Source: an uncultured Coriobacteriaceae bacterium (lineage in GTDB: Bacteria > Actinomycetota > Coriobacteriia > Coriobacteriales > Eggerthellaceae). From it: a stretch of DNA of 64,000 nucleotides. The DNA lies in the NCBI GenBank assembly GCA_937937585.1, contig CALDCB010000012.1:186001-250000 (forward strand). The letters run 5' to 3'. The notes beneath the pieces were generated by a model, which saw only the letters and a program-made list of their open reading frames with translations, made no database searches and was not told where the DNA came from. The position numbers and the translations under genes are program-made. This document shows positions 17,506 to 26,680 of this stretch, piece after piece (the stretch's first letter is position 1; every line of letters begins with the position of its first letter).

Positions 17506-17716
17506 GCTGTCTACCTCTTTCGTGTCGAGATGGTTTTGAGTTAAGGGGAAGGGTCGATCCGAGGCTGTTTGCTTGAGTTGCAAGCTTGCCTTTCGTTCCC
17601 GTTTCCGATGCATTTGATTTTAGGAGTGCGTTTGGTTTGGCACTGTCGAAATAGGCTGCTCTTATCAAGCCGAAGTGTGTTATTTGCAACAGTCGGCCAG
17701 CCAGCGGTGCAACCGA

Positions 17717-17745
17717 GCGCGCTTCCGCGGAAGCGCAGCGACAGC
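17717..17745. repeat. Intergenic copy of the palindromic repeat
   Basis: Contains GCGCTTCCGCGGAAGCGC, a perfect palindrome, followed by AGCGACAGC. It matches copy 1 of the AroQ-peptidase linker (9346-9375) at nearly every position. A related short palindrome GTTCCTCGGAAC lies at 17769-17780. Confidence 0.75.
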
Positions 17746-17786
17746 TGCCAAACCGAATCTGAAAACGAGTTCCTCGGAACGAGCGG

Positions 17787-17827
17787 GCCGCGTAGGCTAT
17801 GTAGATGTGAGAGCCGCGTAGGCTATG
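17787..17827. repeat. 15-bp direct repeat
   Basis: GCCGCGTAGGCTATG occurs at 17787-17801 and again at 17813-17827, 26 nt apart. It lies in the 521-nt gap (17506-18026) between the thioredoxin-like gene and AP2. That gap otherwise holds the palindromic repeats, a CCGTTAACGG palindrome (17939-17948) and TATACT (17976-17981) as a possible -10. Confidence 0.7.
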
Positions 17828-18026
17828 CGTTTCTCCTTATGCATCACCCAGAGACTTCTTCATTGCGAAGGGATCTCTATTTCGTTTCGGAGTCGGACTA
17901 GGCATCCTACTTCAGTTGATGCCCTTTCAAATCGAGTGCCGTTAACGGTGCTTCTCTTTGCTATAAAGTGCAGCCTATACTGGTATAAGCGTTGTTTATG
18001 CCAGCCCAGAGAGAGGGAGGATGCAC

Positions 18027-20143
18027 ATGCTTAGATCTAAAGGCCTTACCGAGAAGATGCTTTTGCTGGGTATCGACGGTATGGACCCCGCTTCGCCAGC
18101 CGTTTGGTTCGCGAAGGCAAGATGCCCAATTTGAAGAAGCTCATGGACAGGGGCGCCTGCCGTGACGACCTGATGATGCTGGGTGCCAATCCCACCATCA
18201 CGCCGCCGATGTGGGCAACGCTCGCCACCGGCGCATACCCCATGACGCACGGCATCATGGACTACAACCTGTCTGCCGAAAACGACAAGGACGTCACGCT
18301 TGGCGCATTCAGCTCGCGCTTCCTGAAGGCCGAGCCTCTGTGGAACGTCACTGCTCAGGAAGGCAAGAAGACCTTGGTCATGCATTGGCCCGGCGGCTCG
18401 TTCCCTCCGACCATCGACTCTGACAACCTGGTTACCATTGACGGCTCTTCGCCCGGCGCTTGCTGCGCGTGGTCCAGCGTCCGCGACCTTGACATGATGT
18501 ACGTGGCCAGCACCAAGTGCTCCAAGCCCAACTACATGCCCATGGCCACCATCACCTCCGAGGTTGAGGGTGATGAGGAGCTCAAGTTCCTGCACCCGCC
18601 CGTTCATGATGGCATCCCCGTATCCGCTCCGGGTTCCTCGCCCGAGGCCAAGGAGCGCATCAAGGAATACAAGAAGTGGTACAAGGAGTTCATCGACGTC
18701 GAGGGTTACCAGCCCAGCGACAGCTTCGTTGTTGATAACGTCATCTACGAAGAGCAGCAGGGCCTCATGTGGCACCTCGCCGACTTCCCCACGGGCGTCA
18801 GCGTGTCCCCGGTTATGCCGACCAACGGTTGGGAATTCGAGATCCCGGCCGACGCCAAGGAATTCCTGATCATCACCTTCTATGGCAAGGTCATGCGCCC
18901 GGCGCTTATTCTGAAGGGCGAGTCCGGCGCATACGACACCGTCGCCATCTACAAGGACAAGCAGACGGTCGAGCCGCTGGCAACCCTGACGGAAGCCGCT
19001 GGCCTGGTTGGCGTGTATGACGTCGTCCCCTCCAAGGAAGGCCCCGAGCCCGTGTACCGCAACATGCGCCTGCTCAAGATCGCCGAGGACGGCTCGTATG
19101 TCCGCATCTGGGCCTCCCGCGGCATGAGCTGCACCGACGGCTCCGTCTGGTTCCCGAAGGAGAACTTCAAGACCATCGTGGATCGCTTCGGACCTCCGCA
19201 ACCCACTAGCCAGATGTCCGGCAACGACGCCGACCTCATCCTGAAGTGCAACAACGAGCAGTGGATCAAGGCCGCCGAGTGGCAGTCCAACGTCATTCAC
19301 TACTTCATTGAAGAGCAGGGCACGGAAGTCGTCTTCAGCCACTTCCACAATGTTGACCTTCAGGGTCACAACTACATGAAGTACATGAAGAACCGCGACA
19401 CCAGCCGCTACGACGAGTCCGAGGTCGTGAAGTTCGCCGAGGCAACCTACAAGGTTACCGACGATTATCTGGGTTCCTTCATGCACCTGCTGGACGAGGG
19501 TTGGACCATCGCCATCTTCTCCGATCACGCTCTGATCAGCGCCGAGGAAGAAGCCGTGGCCATGGGCGACAACACCGGCGTTTCCATCGAGCCGCTTCAT
19601 AAGTTCGGTTACACCGTTCTTAAGAAGGACGAGAATGGTAATGAGCTGCCCGAGGTCGATTGGGAGAAGAGCAAGGCCATCATGACCCGCTCCAATTCGA
19701 TCTACATCAACGTCAAGGGCCGCGACCCGCACGGCATCGTCGATCCCGCCGATAAGTACGAGCTCGAGGAACAGATCATCACCGATCTGTACGGCTACAA
19801 GCACCCCAAGACGGGCAAGCGCATCTTCGACCTAGCGCTCCACAATAAGGATGCTGTCTTGATCGGCTTGGGTGGCCCGATGGGCTCCGACATCGTCTTC
19901 GTCGTGAACGAGAACTACGCCGAGGACCACGGCGCCGGCCTGTCCACGGCATGGGGTCACAACGACACCTCGCTCAGTCCGATCTTCTGCGCAGCCGGCC
20001 CCGGCATCAAGGAAGGCTATCGCACCCCGATGCACATCCGCGAGGTCGACTTGGCACCTACCGCCTCTGTCCTTCTGGGCGTCGACTTCCCGGCTCAGTG
20101 CGAGGGTTCGCCTGCGTACGACATCTTCACCGAGCGCGTCTAA
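18027..20143 (+). pseudogene. AP2: alkaline-phosphatase-superfamily phosphodiesterase with a 1-nt frameshift
   Basis: The gene opens at ATG 18027 with MLRSKGL, as in AP4 and AP5, then shifts frame after codon 21 at the CCCC run 18086-18089. One missing base turns the expected Asp-Pro-Arg-Phe-Ala into an early stop at 18132-18134 after 35 residues. From the TTG at 18104 the rest (679 codons) is intact, with TPPMWATLATG (nucleophile), FSHFHNVDLQGH, IFSDHAL, DHGAGLS and the C-terminal REVDLAPT. The metal Asp of LGIDGMD lies before the shift, so a product restarting at 18104 would lack it. This is either a real inactivating mutation, a low-frequency switch or a sequencing error. It is followed by a terminator and permease 2. 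Confidence 0.8.
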
Positions 20144-20170
20144 TAAACCAGCTTTAGTTAGTTCGTTTGA

Positions 20171-20204
20171 GGCCCCTGTGGCGAAAGCGTCACAGGGGCC
20201 TTTT
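20171..20204 (+). terminator. Terminator after AP2
   Basis: GGCCCCTGTG (20171-20180) pairs perfectly with CACAGGGGCC (20191-20200) around GCGAAAGCGT, then TTTT. Confidence 0.9.
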
Positions 20205-20601
20205 CGTCGTTTGGTGCGAAGATGCAAGCATTTACTGGCAGTAACGGATTTTCGTGAGAAATAAAGCGATTTCACCGATTAATGAGGTGTCATAGACAAA
20301 CACGATGACTGTCATTACGGTAATTAATATTCTCTATAAGTGAATGATTCGGAATTACAGTTCGCTGACCAGCGGTTATCCAAAAAGTCAAAGGGGGTGC
20401 AACTAAAAGTTCATACCCCAGATAATCTGCCATCCCAACTGTTGATTCACGCCTAAAGATGAAGACTATATGGTGAAACCATGGACGTTTGCAGCTGCCA
20501 TTGAGCGCGTAGATCCTGACGGAGGGAGGCCGGAAGGATGTGCGCGCTGGTAGCGAAACAAAACGGAAGGATTGTAAGAGCTACAAAGAAAGGGGAGGGT
20601 T
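20205..20601 (+). promoter_or_regulatory. Long AT-rich leader region before permease 2
   Basis: This 397-nt gap is far more AT-rich than its surroundings. TATAAG (20335-20340) is a candidate -10. A hairpin can form from GGGGTGCAACT (20394-20404) and AGTTCATACCCC (20408-20419). A 27-codon frame runs from ATG 20470 to TAG 20553 but lacks a convincing ribosome site. It may be a regulatory leader; I recognise no known riboswitch class. Confidence 0.35.
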
Positions 20602-22038
20602 ATGGATACTAAAGCGAAGAAAATTTCGCCTATTCATTACCTGGTGGTCGCTGCATTCTGCTTAGGCGGTCAGTTCGTTCCCGGCTTCGCGGGCATCACG
20701 CCGCTTGGCATGGGCATTCTGGGCTGCTTCGTCGGCGCAGTTTACGGCTGGATCACCATCGACATGCTTTGGCCGAGCATCGTCGCCATGTTCGGCTTGG
20801 GCATGACGTCTATCGGCTTCGACCGCGTCATTGCCGGTTCGTTCGGCAACACCACTGTTATGGCCCTGATCCTGTGCATGGGCGTCATTGGCATCGCCAT
20901 GACCACCGGCGCATTCAACTGGTTGGCCAGCAAGCTGCTTGGCAACAAGCTCATGCAGGGCAAGCCGTGGGTAACCATCTGGGTCATTCTTTTCATCGCA
21001 TTCCTGCTGGGCGCTAACAACCCCATCATCTTGATGATCATCTTCGGCGCATTCATTACCTCCATGCTGAATGCCTGCAAGGTTGCGAAGAACAGCAAGC
21101 TTGCCGTCTTCACTTACCTGGGCACTGCGTTTGCCCTCATGCTTGGCCAGATCCTGTTCCCGTTCATTTCCACGGGCCTGGTTTTCTACGGCGCATACAT
21201 GAAGATGTTCGCCGCGTACCCCATGAACATGGTTGCGTACCTGCTGTGCATGTTTGTTGTCGGCGTTCTGATGATCACCTGCTGGGTGCTTGTCATGAAG
21301 TTCGTCATGCGCGTCGACGCAAAGCCCCTTGCTGAGTTCTGCAGCGACTGCGCCGAGCTCAAGGCAACGCGTTCTCAGAAGATCGCCCTTATCATGTTCG
21401 TCGGCTTCATTCTGGTCAACGTTCTGGCTGCTGTCGGCCCGCTTAAGCCTTACCTGAGCCTTCTTGGCTTGGCTGGCTTCTGCCTGCTTGGCACCGCTCT
21501 CATGCCGTTCCTTAAGGACGAGGAAGGCAACGCCATCGGCGGTATCGAGGAACTGCTTCACCTCTGCAACTGGGGTCAGGTCACCATGGTTGGCTTCATC
21601 ATGCTGCTTTCGACCTATATGAGCGGTGCTGTTCCCGGCCTCGAGACCGGTATCCCCGCCGCAATGGCCATGCTGTTCGTGCCGTTCATGGGCATGTCTC
21701 CGTGGGTCTTCGTCGTCGTCGCCCTTGTTCTGGCAGTTATCCTTACCAACTTCGCTAACAACATGATCGTCGCTGTTATGGTCATGCCGCTGCTGGTCAA
21801 CTACGCAACCAAGGTTGGCTTGGATCCCACCATGGTCGTCGTGATGCTCTTCATCATGGCTCAGTTCGCACTTGCCACGCCTGCTGCTTCGCCGGTTACC
21901 GCCGTTGCAATGACGCAAGAGCTGGCCGATCCTACCGAGATGACCAAGGCAGCTTGCAAGATCCTCCCGATCATGATGGTTCTTGGCCTTATCATCGGCC
22001 TGCCGGTTTGCGGCGTTATCTTCTCGCTTTTCGCCTAG
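20602..22038 (+). CDS. Anion permease, DASS/SLC13-like (permease 2)
   Basis: 478-residue polytopic membrane protein, similar in length and layout to permease 1. It has paired halves of hydrophobic segments, a cytoplasmic loop with FCSDCAELKATRSQKI (CxDC motif) and a late LATPAASPVTAVAM loop equivalent to the permease 1 TPAAST segment. It would import a di- or polyanion, presumably with sodium; the substrate is unknown. GGGGAGG seven bases upstream supports ATG 20602. It sits between AP2 and the GH3 operon, with its own leader and terminator. Confidence 0.78.
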   Translation: MDTKAKKISPIHYLVVAAFCLGGQFVPGFAGITPLGMGILGCFVGAVYGWITIDMLWPSIVAMFGLGMTSIGFDRVIAGSFGNTTVMALILCMGVIGIAMTTGAFNWLASKLLGNKLMQGKPWVTIWVILFIAFLLGANNPIILMIIFGAFITSMLNACKVAKNSKLAVFTYLGTAFALMLGQILFPFISTGLVFYGAYMKMFAAYPMNMVAYLLCMFVVGVLMITCWVLVMKFVMRVDAKPLAEFCSDCAELKATRSQKIALIMFVGFILVNVLAAVGPLKPYLSLLGLAGFCLLGTALMPFLKDEEGNAIGGIEELLHLCNWGQVTMVGFIMLLSTYMSGAVPGLETGIPAAMAMLFVPFMGMSPWVFVVVALVLAVILTNFANNMIVAVMVMPLLVNYATKVGLDPTMVVVMLFIMAQFALATPAASPVTAVAMTQELADPTEMTKAACKILPIMMVLGLIIGLPVCGVIFSLFA

Positions 22039-22112
22039 GTAACGGGTTGGGTTTAGCTTATCGGCCGTGATAACCTTTATGGCATTGCTCATTGAGTTTT
22101 GTCAGGAATAGC

Positions 22113-22154
22113 GGGCTCGGACATTGCTGGAAGGCGGTGTCCGAGCCCTGTTTT
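22113..22154 (+). terminator. Terminator after permease 2
   Basis: GGGCTCGGACA (22113-22123) pairs with TGTCCGAGCCC (22138-22148), followed by TGTTTT. It lies just before the GH3 ribosome site, so it may also act as an attenuator for the GH3 operon. Confidence 0.82.
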
Positions 22155-22165
22155 ACAGGAGAAAC

Positions 22166-23785
22166 ATGGATACGAAAAAGTACATACCCGAACGCGTGAA
22201 GGATGATCTGGGAAGTTATTTCGTCAAGGGCTTCGACGACCTGTATGCGCACGGCGCGAAGGTGCAGGACGAAGTTCTCGACGAGATAATCAAGATCGTC
22301 GCGGACAGTGCTTACGCGCACGACCACGGCTTCGCGGGCGTGTCCAGCAAGGAAGAGTTCCTTGCCAAGGTGCCTGTTTCTGAATACGCCGACTACGTCG
22401 ATTACGTGGCGCGCGACATGGAAGGTGAAGGCAACCAGCTTTCATCGCTTCCTACCGATCATTACTTGATGTCCACGGGGCGAGGCGGTTTCGCGGGCAA
22501 ATACTACATCGAGACGCGTGTTGGCGCTATCGCTCGTCAGACGTCCATCGACTTGTACCAAATGGGCATCGTGCACAACGAGCCCGTGCTACGCGAGCCC
22601 GGATTCAAAACCATGCCGGTTGTTAACCCCACATCCATCCCCGTTGCCCATAACGGCAAAGAGGTTCGTCGCACATCAAGTCAGGCCGGTAAGGCATTGT
22701 GGGAGAACGGCGGCGACGTTTTCATCTTCCCGTACGAGTTCCTTGAAGTGCAGATGAGCGAAACCGATCGCAATTATATGTATGCGCTGTACGCTCTTGT
22801 CGAGAAGAATCTGGTTCAAACGAATTGCAACAACCTTGACGCTTTCGGCGACTTTCTTGACAGCATCGAGGCGAACGCCGCTCAGATGATCGAGGATATC
22901 CGCACCGGTCACTTCTCAGTAGACATTGCCGACGAAGATCGCGTTCTGCTTGAGGGCATGTTCCAGCCGAACCCCGCGCGCGCCGATGAGCTTGCGACGT
23001 TGCTCAAGGAGACGGGTAAGTTCGACTTTAATGAAGTGTGGCCGCGTTTTCGTCTGGCCACGGGCTGGATCGGCGGCAGCGTCGGCTGCTTCAGTCGCGA
23101 TGTGATGGACCGCCTGCCCAGCCGTATGCGCTACTACAACACGCCTTACGGCTGCACTGAAATCATGATCGCTGCAACCAGCAATCCTGGTTCCGACGTC
23201 GGGCCGCTCAACGTGTTCGGTGGCTTCTTCGAGTTTTCGCCGCTCGACGGTGGTGATCCTGTTGAAATGCGCGACCTGCAGGTTGGCAAGCTGTACGAGG
23301 TGCTGGTCACCACGTACTCGGGTCTGTGTCGCTACAACTTGCACGACATCATCCGCGTCGATAGCTTCAGGGGAGAAACGGCGTGCATCGAGTTCAGGGG
23401 CCGCGCCGCCGAGGTCATCAAGGTGAACGACGCGTCGCTTTACGGCTTCGAGTTTTGCGACCTGGTTTTGGGTGTGCTCGATTCCGAAGATGCCATCGCT
23501 TCGGTGTTCCAGGCGTTCGTCGAAAACGGCGCGCAGGGCGAAGAGCTTTCCGTTGTCGTTGAGTTCTATCGCGAGCCGGCCGACCGTGTTGCGCTCGCTG
23601 CTAAGCTGAAGGCCGCTATGGAACAGGCGGGTATCGCGTCCGGCAAGGTTTACGTTGTTCGCAAGGGCTACAGGCGCAACCTGTACCTGTCGCTTATGCA
23701 GCTCGGTCTTATCGTCCAGTCCATGAAGCTGCCGGTTGTTGCCGCGAAACTTCCCGATGAAGCAGAAACAGAAGCTGTTCTTTAG
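22166..23785 (+). CDS. GH3-family acyl-adenylate/amido-synthetase-like protein 1
   Basis: 539 residues. Plant GH3 enzymes adenylate carboxylic acids and couple them to amino acids; bacterial homologues are mostly uncharacterised. Family marks visible are YYNTPYGCTE (motif around the adenylate site), NVFGGFFEF, the hinge region VTTYSGLCRYNLHDIIRV and FRGRAAEVIKVNDASLY. The usual first ATP motif S-[SG]-GTTG appears altered to STGRGGFAGKYY (residues 103-114), so catalysis may differ. ATG 22166 has AGGAG four bases upstream. It is the first gene of a five-gene operon. Confidence 0.75.
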   Translation: MDTKKYIPERVKDDLGSYFVKGFDDLYAHGAKVQDEVLDEIIKIVADSAYAHDHGFAGVSSKEEFLAKVPVSEYADYVDYVARDMEGEGNQLSSLPTDHYLMSTGRGGFAGKYYIETRVGAIARQTSIDLYQMGIVHNEPVLREPGFKTMPVVNPTSIPVAHNGKEVRRTSSQAGKALWENGGDVFIFPYEFLEVQMSETDRNYMYALYALVEKNLVQTNCNNLDAFGDFLDSIEANAAQMIEDIRTGHFSVDIADEDRVLLEGMFQPNPARADELATLLKETGKFDFNEVWPRFRLATGWIGGSVGCFSRDVMDRLPSRMRYYNTPYGCTEIMIAATSNPGSDVGPLNVFGGFFEFSPLDGGDPVEMRDLQVGKLYEVLVTTYSGLCRYNLHDIIRVDSFRGETACIEFRGRAAEVIKVNDASLYGFEFCDLVLGVLDSEDAIASVFQAFVENGAQGEELSVVVEFYREPADRVALAAKLKAAMEQAGIASGKVYVVRKGYRRNLYLSLMQLGLIVQSMKLPVVAAKLPDEAETEAVL

Positions 23786-23806
23786 CCGCTGGAAAGAGAG
23801 GTTGCG

Positions 23807-25489
23807 GTGAAGGGTTACGAGAAGGCCATCCAAGACGCCGAAGCCGACGTCCATGCGAAGCGCATCGATAAGTCGCTGCCGCAGCGCCTGCTTGAAAGCG
23901 ATCAGATCGAGCTGTATTACGGTATGCCCGAACTGTTCAAGGATTTCGACCGCTACGAGGACATCGTTCTGAACGAAATATACCTGCGTCTGCGCAACAG
24001 TTCATTCGGGAAGAAGCACGGTGCCGATAAGACGGGCAACGCTAAGGAGTGGCTGGAAAGCGCGCCCCTTACCACGTATTTCGACTATCGTCCGTTTGTG
24101 GAAAGCTCGATGCTGGGCGCAAAATCCGCTCTGTACCAAGACGATACGCAAGCTTACATCCTCACCAGCGGAACGACGGGCGTCCCGAAGATCTTCGCCG
24201 ATAGCGTTTCGGGCAACTTCGCTAAGTTGCTGGTCATGCGCTTGCGCGGTTTTTACACGCGTACCGCGTTTCCTATCACGGGCGACCGTAGTGCGAAGAA
24301 CCTCACGTTCTCGAACTACGCGGGCTTGGGCAATGCCCAGGACGGCAAGCCTATTCTGCGTGCATCCGGTTCGACTGCGCGCAGCCTGCGCAAATACACC
24401 GACACCATGAACATTATCCCAGCCCCCTTCTGGGAGCTGCCCGACATCGGCCCGCGCGAGCGTGACTACCTTATCGCGCTTATGGCGCTTTCCGATCCGG
24501 CACTGGCGAAGGTGTTCGCCAACAACCTGGCCCATTTCGGTCGCATGCTATCGCAGGTGGACGTTCTGGGCGATCAGATGATCTCCGACATCAGGGAGGG
24601 ACATCAGTCGGTTGACCTACCCGAGGACGCCCGTGTGTTCATGCAAAAGTTGCTTTCGCCCAATCCCGAGCGCGCCGATGCGCTTGATGCGGTCATGCGC
24701 GAGTTCGGCTCTATTTCCTCGAAAGAAGCGCTTGAGAGCGTGTGGCCCAGGTTCTCACTGGTCAGCGGCTGGCTGAATGGACCAACCGGCCGCGATGCCC
24801 GTCAGGTCATGCGTCGTCTGCCCAAGAAAGTGGGCGCGTTCGCCATGGGTTACGGCTCAAGCGAGGGCAAGTGGAACATTCCCTTGAAGGCTGCCACCGC
24901 CGAGGGCGCTGCTTCTCCGTTCAGCTCGATCTACGAGTTTCGCGACCTGGTTACGGGGCGCCTTTACCGCGCCAGCGAGGTGTGGCCGCATAAGTTCTAC
25001 GAACTGATCGTCACCACGTATTCGGGCTTGGTCCGCTACAACATGCAAGACGTCGTGTACGTCACCGGCCGCGAGGGTGGCTCGCCCGTGTTCGCTTTCT
25101 GCGGCAAAACCAGCGAGATCGTCCGCGTGGACGGGCGTAAGCGCGACAGTCATAACTTCTTGGCGTTGTTCGCTTGGATCGAGATCAAGCGCGGTATCGA
25201 GTTCGACCTGATGCAGGCGTGCGTGAAGGACGGCGAGCTGTCCTTCATCTTGGAAAGCGCCGACGACATCGATTACGCCGAGCTGCTTCGCTTCCTGAAT
25301 TCCATCATGGGTAAGCATTGGGGCTTCACCGCCTCACATATATACGTGGTCGATTCTGCCTATAAGCAGGCGTATTTCGATAGCAAGGAACTTCCCGGTC
25401 GCGGCGTCAGCGGCATCAAGGTGCCTACGGTGACCGCAGACCTTCCCGATAGCAAGTTCATAAAGGCTCTTGTAAACAAGGAGGATTAA
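23807..25489 (+). CDS. GH3-family acyl-adenylate/amido-synthetase-like protein 2
   Basis: 560 residues, homologous to the preceding protein but with a canonical adenylate-forming motif LTSGTTGVPKIF (residues 119-130). GYGSSEGKWN, YELIVTTYSGLVRYNMQDVVYV and FCGKTSEIVRVDGRK follow. The gene begins at GTG 23807 with AGAGAGG upstream, 21 nt after GH3-1. Together the pair may form a heteromer with one canonical and one altered subunit; this is inference. The acid activated and the acceptor are unknown. The next gene starts two bases after the stop. Confidence 0.78.
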   Translation: MKGYEKAIQDAEADVHAKRIDKSLPQRLLESDQIELYYGMPELFKDFDRYEDIVLNEIYLRLRNSSFGKKHGADKTGNAKEWLESAPLTTYFDYRPFVESSMLGAKSALYQDDTQAYILTSGTTGVPKIFADSVSGNFAKLLVMRLRGFYTRTAFPITGDRSAKNLTFSNYAGLGNAQDGKPILRASGSTARSLRKYTDTMNIIPAPFWELPDIGPRERDYLIALMALSDPALAKVFANNLAHFGRMLSQVDVLGDQMISDIREGHQSVDLPEDARVFMQKLLSPNPERADALDAVMREFGSISSKEALESVWPRFSLVSGWLNGPTGRDARQVMRRLPKKVGAFAMGYGSSEGKWNIPLKAATAEGAASPFSSIYEFRDLVTGRLYRASEVWPHKFYELIVTTYSGLVRYNMQDVVYVTGREGGSPVFAFCGKTSEIVRVDGRKRDSHNFLALFAWIEIKRGIEFDLMQACVKDGELSFILESADDIDYAELLRFLNSIMGKHWGFTASHIYVVDSAYKQAYFDSKELPGRGVSGIKVPTVTADLPDSKFIKALVNKED

Positions 25490-25490
25490 C

Positions 25491-25952
25491 ATGAACCAGA
25501 AACTGCCCCGTGTTGAGCACCTAAAGGAACGCGCTAAGGACTGCTGCTGCAGTTATTGCGGCGGTGACCTGGCAGTTCGCCGCATTTTGTACCAGACGAC
25601 GGCCGAGTATCGCATCGAGCTGTACTGCGACAACTGCGAGAAGATCGAGTACGGCGTTCCGCGCGCCCTGTACGATAGCGCGAAGGCCGCCATCGAGCGC
25701 CTTGGCTTCAACTACTATCCCGAAACCGAAGAGGGCGTTACCCGCAATCAGATGAACATCGCCAAGTTGTCCACGCTGACGGCATGGCAGCTGCGCTATT
25801 TGGGCATGATCGACGACGAGCGCCTGAAGGATGCCGCCGAGGGGTCCACACAGAGCATGGACACCAACACCATCGTCTCGGAAGACGACCTTGATGAGCT
25901 GTTGAAGGAGGTCGAGACATGGAGCGAGCAACAATTGAACTGCGAGGAGTAG
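25491..25952 (+). CDS. Small zinc-ribbon protein of unknown function
   Basis: 153 residues, not recognised as a named family. The N-terminal part has two knuckles, CSYCGGDL (with a preceding CC) and CDNCEKIE, forming a likely zinc ribbon at about 19-50. The C-terminal half is acidic and helical. AAGGAGG sits nine bases before ATG. The end overlaps the ABC ATPase gene by 34 nt, so the two are tightly co-translated. It may be a regulatory or carrier component of the GH3 operon; no direct evidence. Confidence 0.75.
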   Translation: MNQKLPRVEHLKERAKDCCCSYCGGDLAVRRILYQTTAEYRIELYCDNCEKIEYGVPRALYDSAKAAIERLGFNYYPETEEGVTRNQMNIAKLSTLTAWQLRYLGMIDDERLKDAAEGSTQSMDTNTIVSEDDLDELLKEVETWSEQQLNCEE

Positions 25953-26677
25953 GCTGCACTATCGGTGGCCGCGCCCTTATCAAGGACGTGAACTGGAAGA
26001 TCGAGCCCGGCAGCCGTTGGGTTGTCTTTGGCAGCAACGGTTGCGGCAAAACCACGCTTCTGTCGCTTATCGCGGGTTACGGCAAATACAACGGAAGCCT
26101 GAAAATCGACGGCGTCGAGCTGAACGACATCGACGCTTTCGATTGGCGTACGTCGGTCGGCTTCGTCAGCGGATCGTTCTTCGGCCGCATCTATCAGAAC
26201 GAAACCGTCCTGAACATCATGACGGCCGGTTCCCGTGGAACCATGGGCGTACCGCTTGAGGAGGTTACGCCGGAAGAGATGCGCATCATCCGAAAGCTTC
26301 TGGCAAGCCGCGATTTGGGCCATAGGCTGGACTCGCCGTTTTCGACTCTTTCGAAGGGCGAGCAGCAGATCATCCTGGTTTTGCGAGCGCTTTTGCTGAA
26401 CACGTCCACGCTGCTGCTTGACGAGCCCATGAGCGGCCTTGACGTTGGCGCGCGTGCCGAGATGCAGCACATGCTGTTCTCGCTGGCCGATAAGCGCAAC
26501 GCCACGGTTGTGTATGTTAGCCACCACCTCGAGGAGATCTCGCCCGAGTTGTTCGACAACTGCCTCTTGCTTTCGCGCGGACGCGTTCAGGCCGAAGGCC
26601 CCATTCGCGACGTCCTGTCGTCGGAGGCTGCGCGCAAGATCATCGGGAAAAATCCCTACGCGCAAGAGGAGGTTTAG
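25919..26677 (+). CDS. Orphan ABC-type ATPase in the GH3 operon
   Basis: 252 residues with Walker A FGSNGCGKTT, Q-loop region around GFVSGSFFG, signature FSTLSKGEQQ (degenerate from LSGGQ), Walker B LLLDEPMSGLD and H-loop VVYVSHHLEE. The overall type resembles single-domain ATPases such as ModF/PhrA-like proteins. No membrane-spanning partner is encoded nearby, so it may be non-transport or may recruit a permease encoded elsewhere. The ribosome site GGAGG lies inside the previous gene. Confidence 0.85.
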   Translation: MERATIELRGVGCTIGGRALIKDVNWKIEPGSRWVVFGSNGCGKTTLLSLIAGYGKYNGSLKIDGVELNDIDAFDWRTSVGFVSGSFFGRIYQNETVLNIMTAGSRGTMGVPLEEVTPEEMRIIRKLLASRDLGHRLDSPFSTLSKGEQQIILVLRALLLNTSTLLLDEPMSGLDVGARAEMQHMLFSLADKRNATVVYVSHHLEEISPELFDNCLLLSRGRVQAEGPIRDVLSSEAARKIIGKNPYAQEEV

Positions 26678-26680
26678 GAG

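Noticed and set aside
17569..17901. 110-codon open frame in the gap before AP2
   Set aside because: No ribosome site, unusual composition (Ser/Arg/Leu), overlaps several repeats and matches no domain.
20470..20553. Annotating the 27-codon frame before permease 2 as a gene
   Set aside because: No ribosome site and no recognisable sequence; kept only as an observation about the leader.
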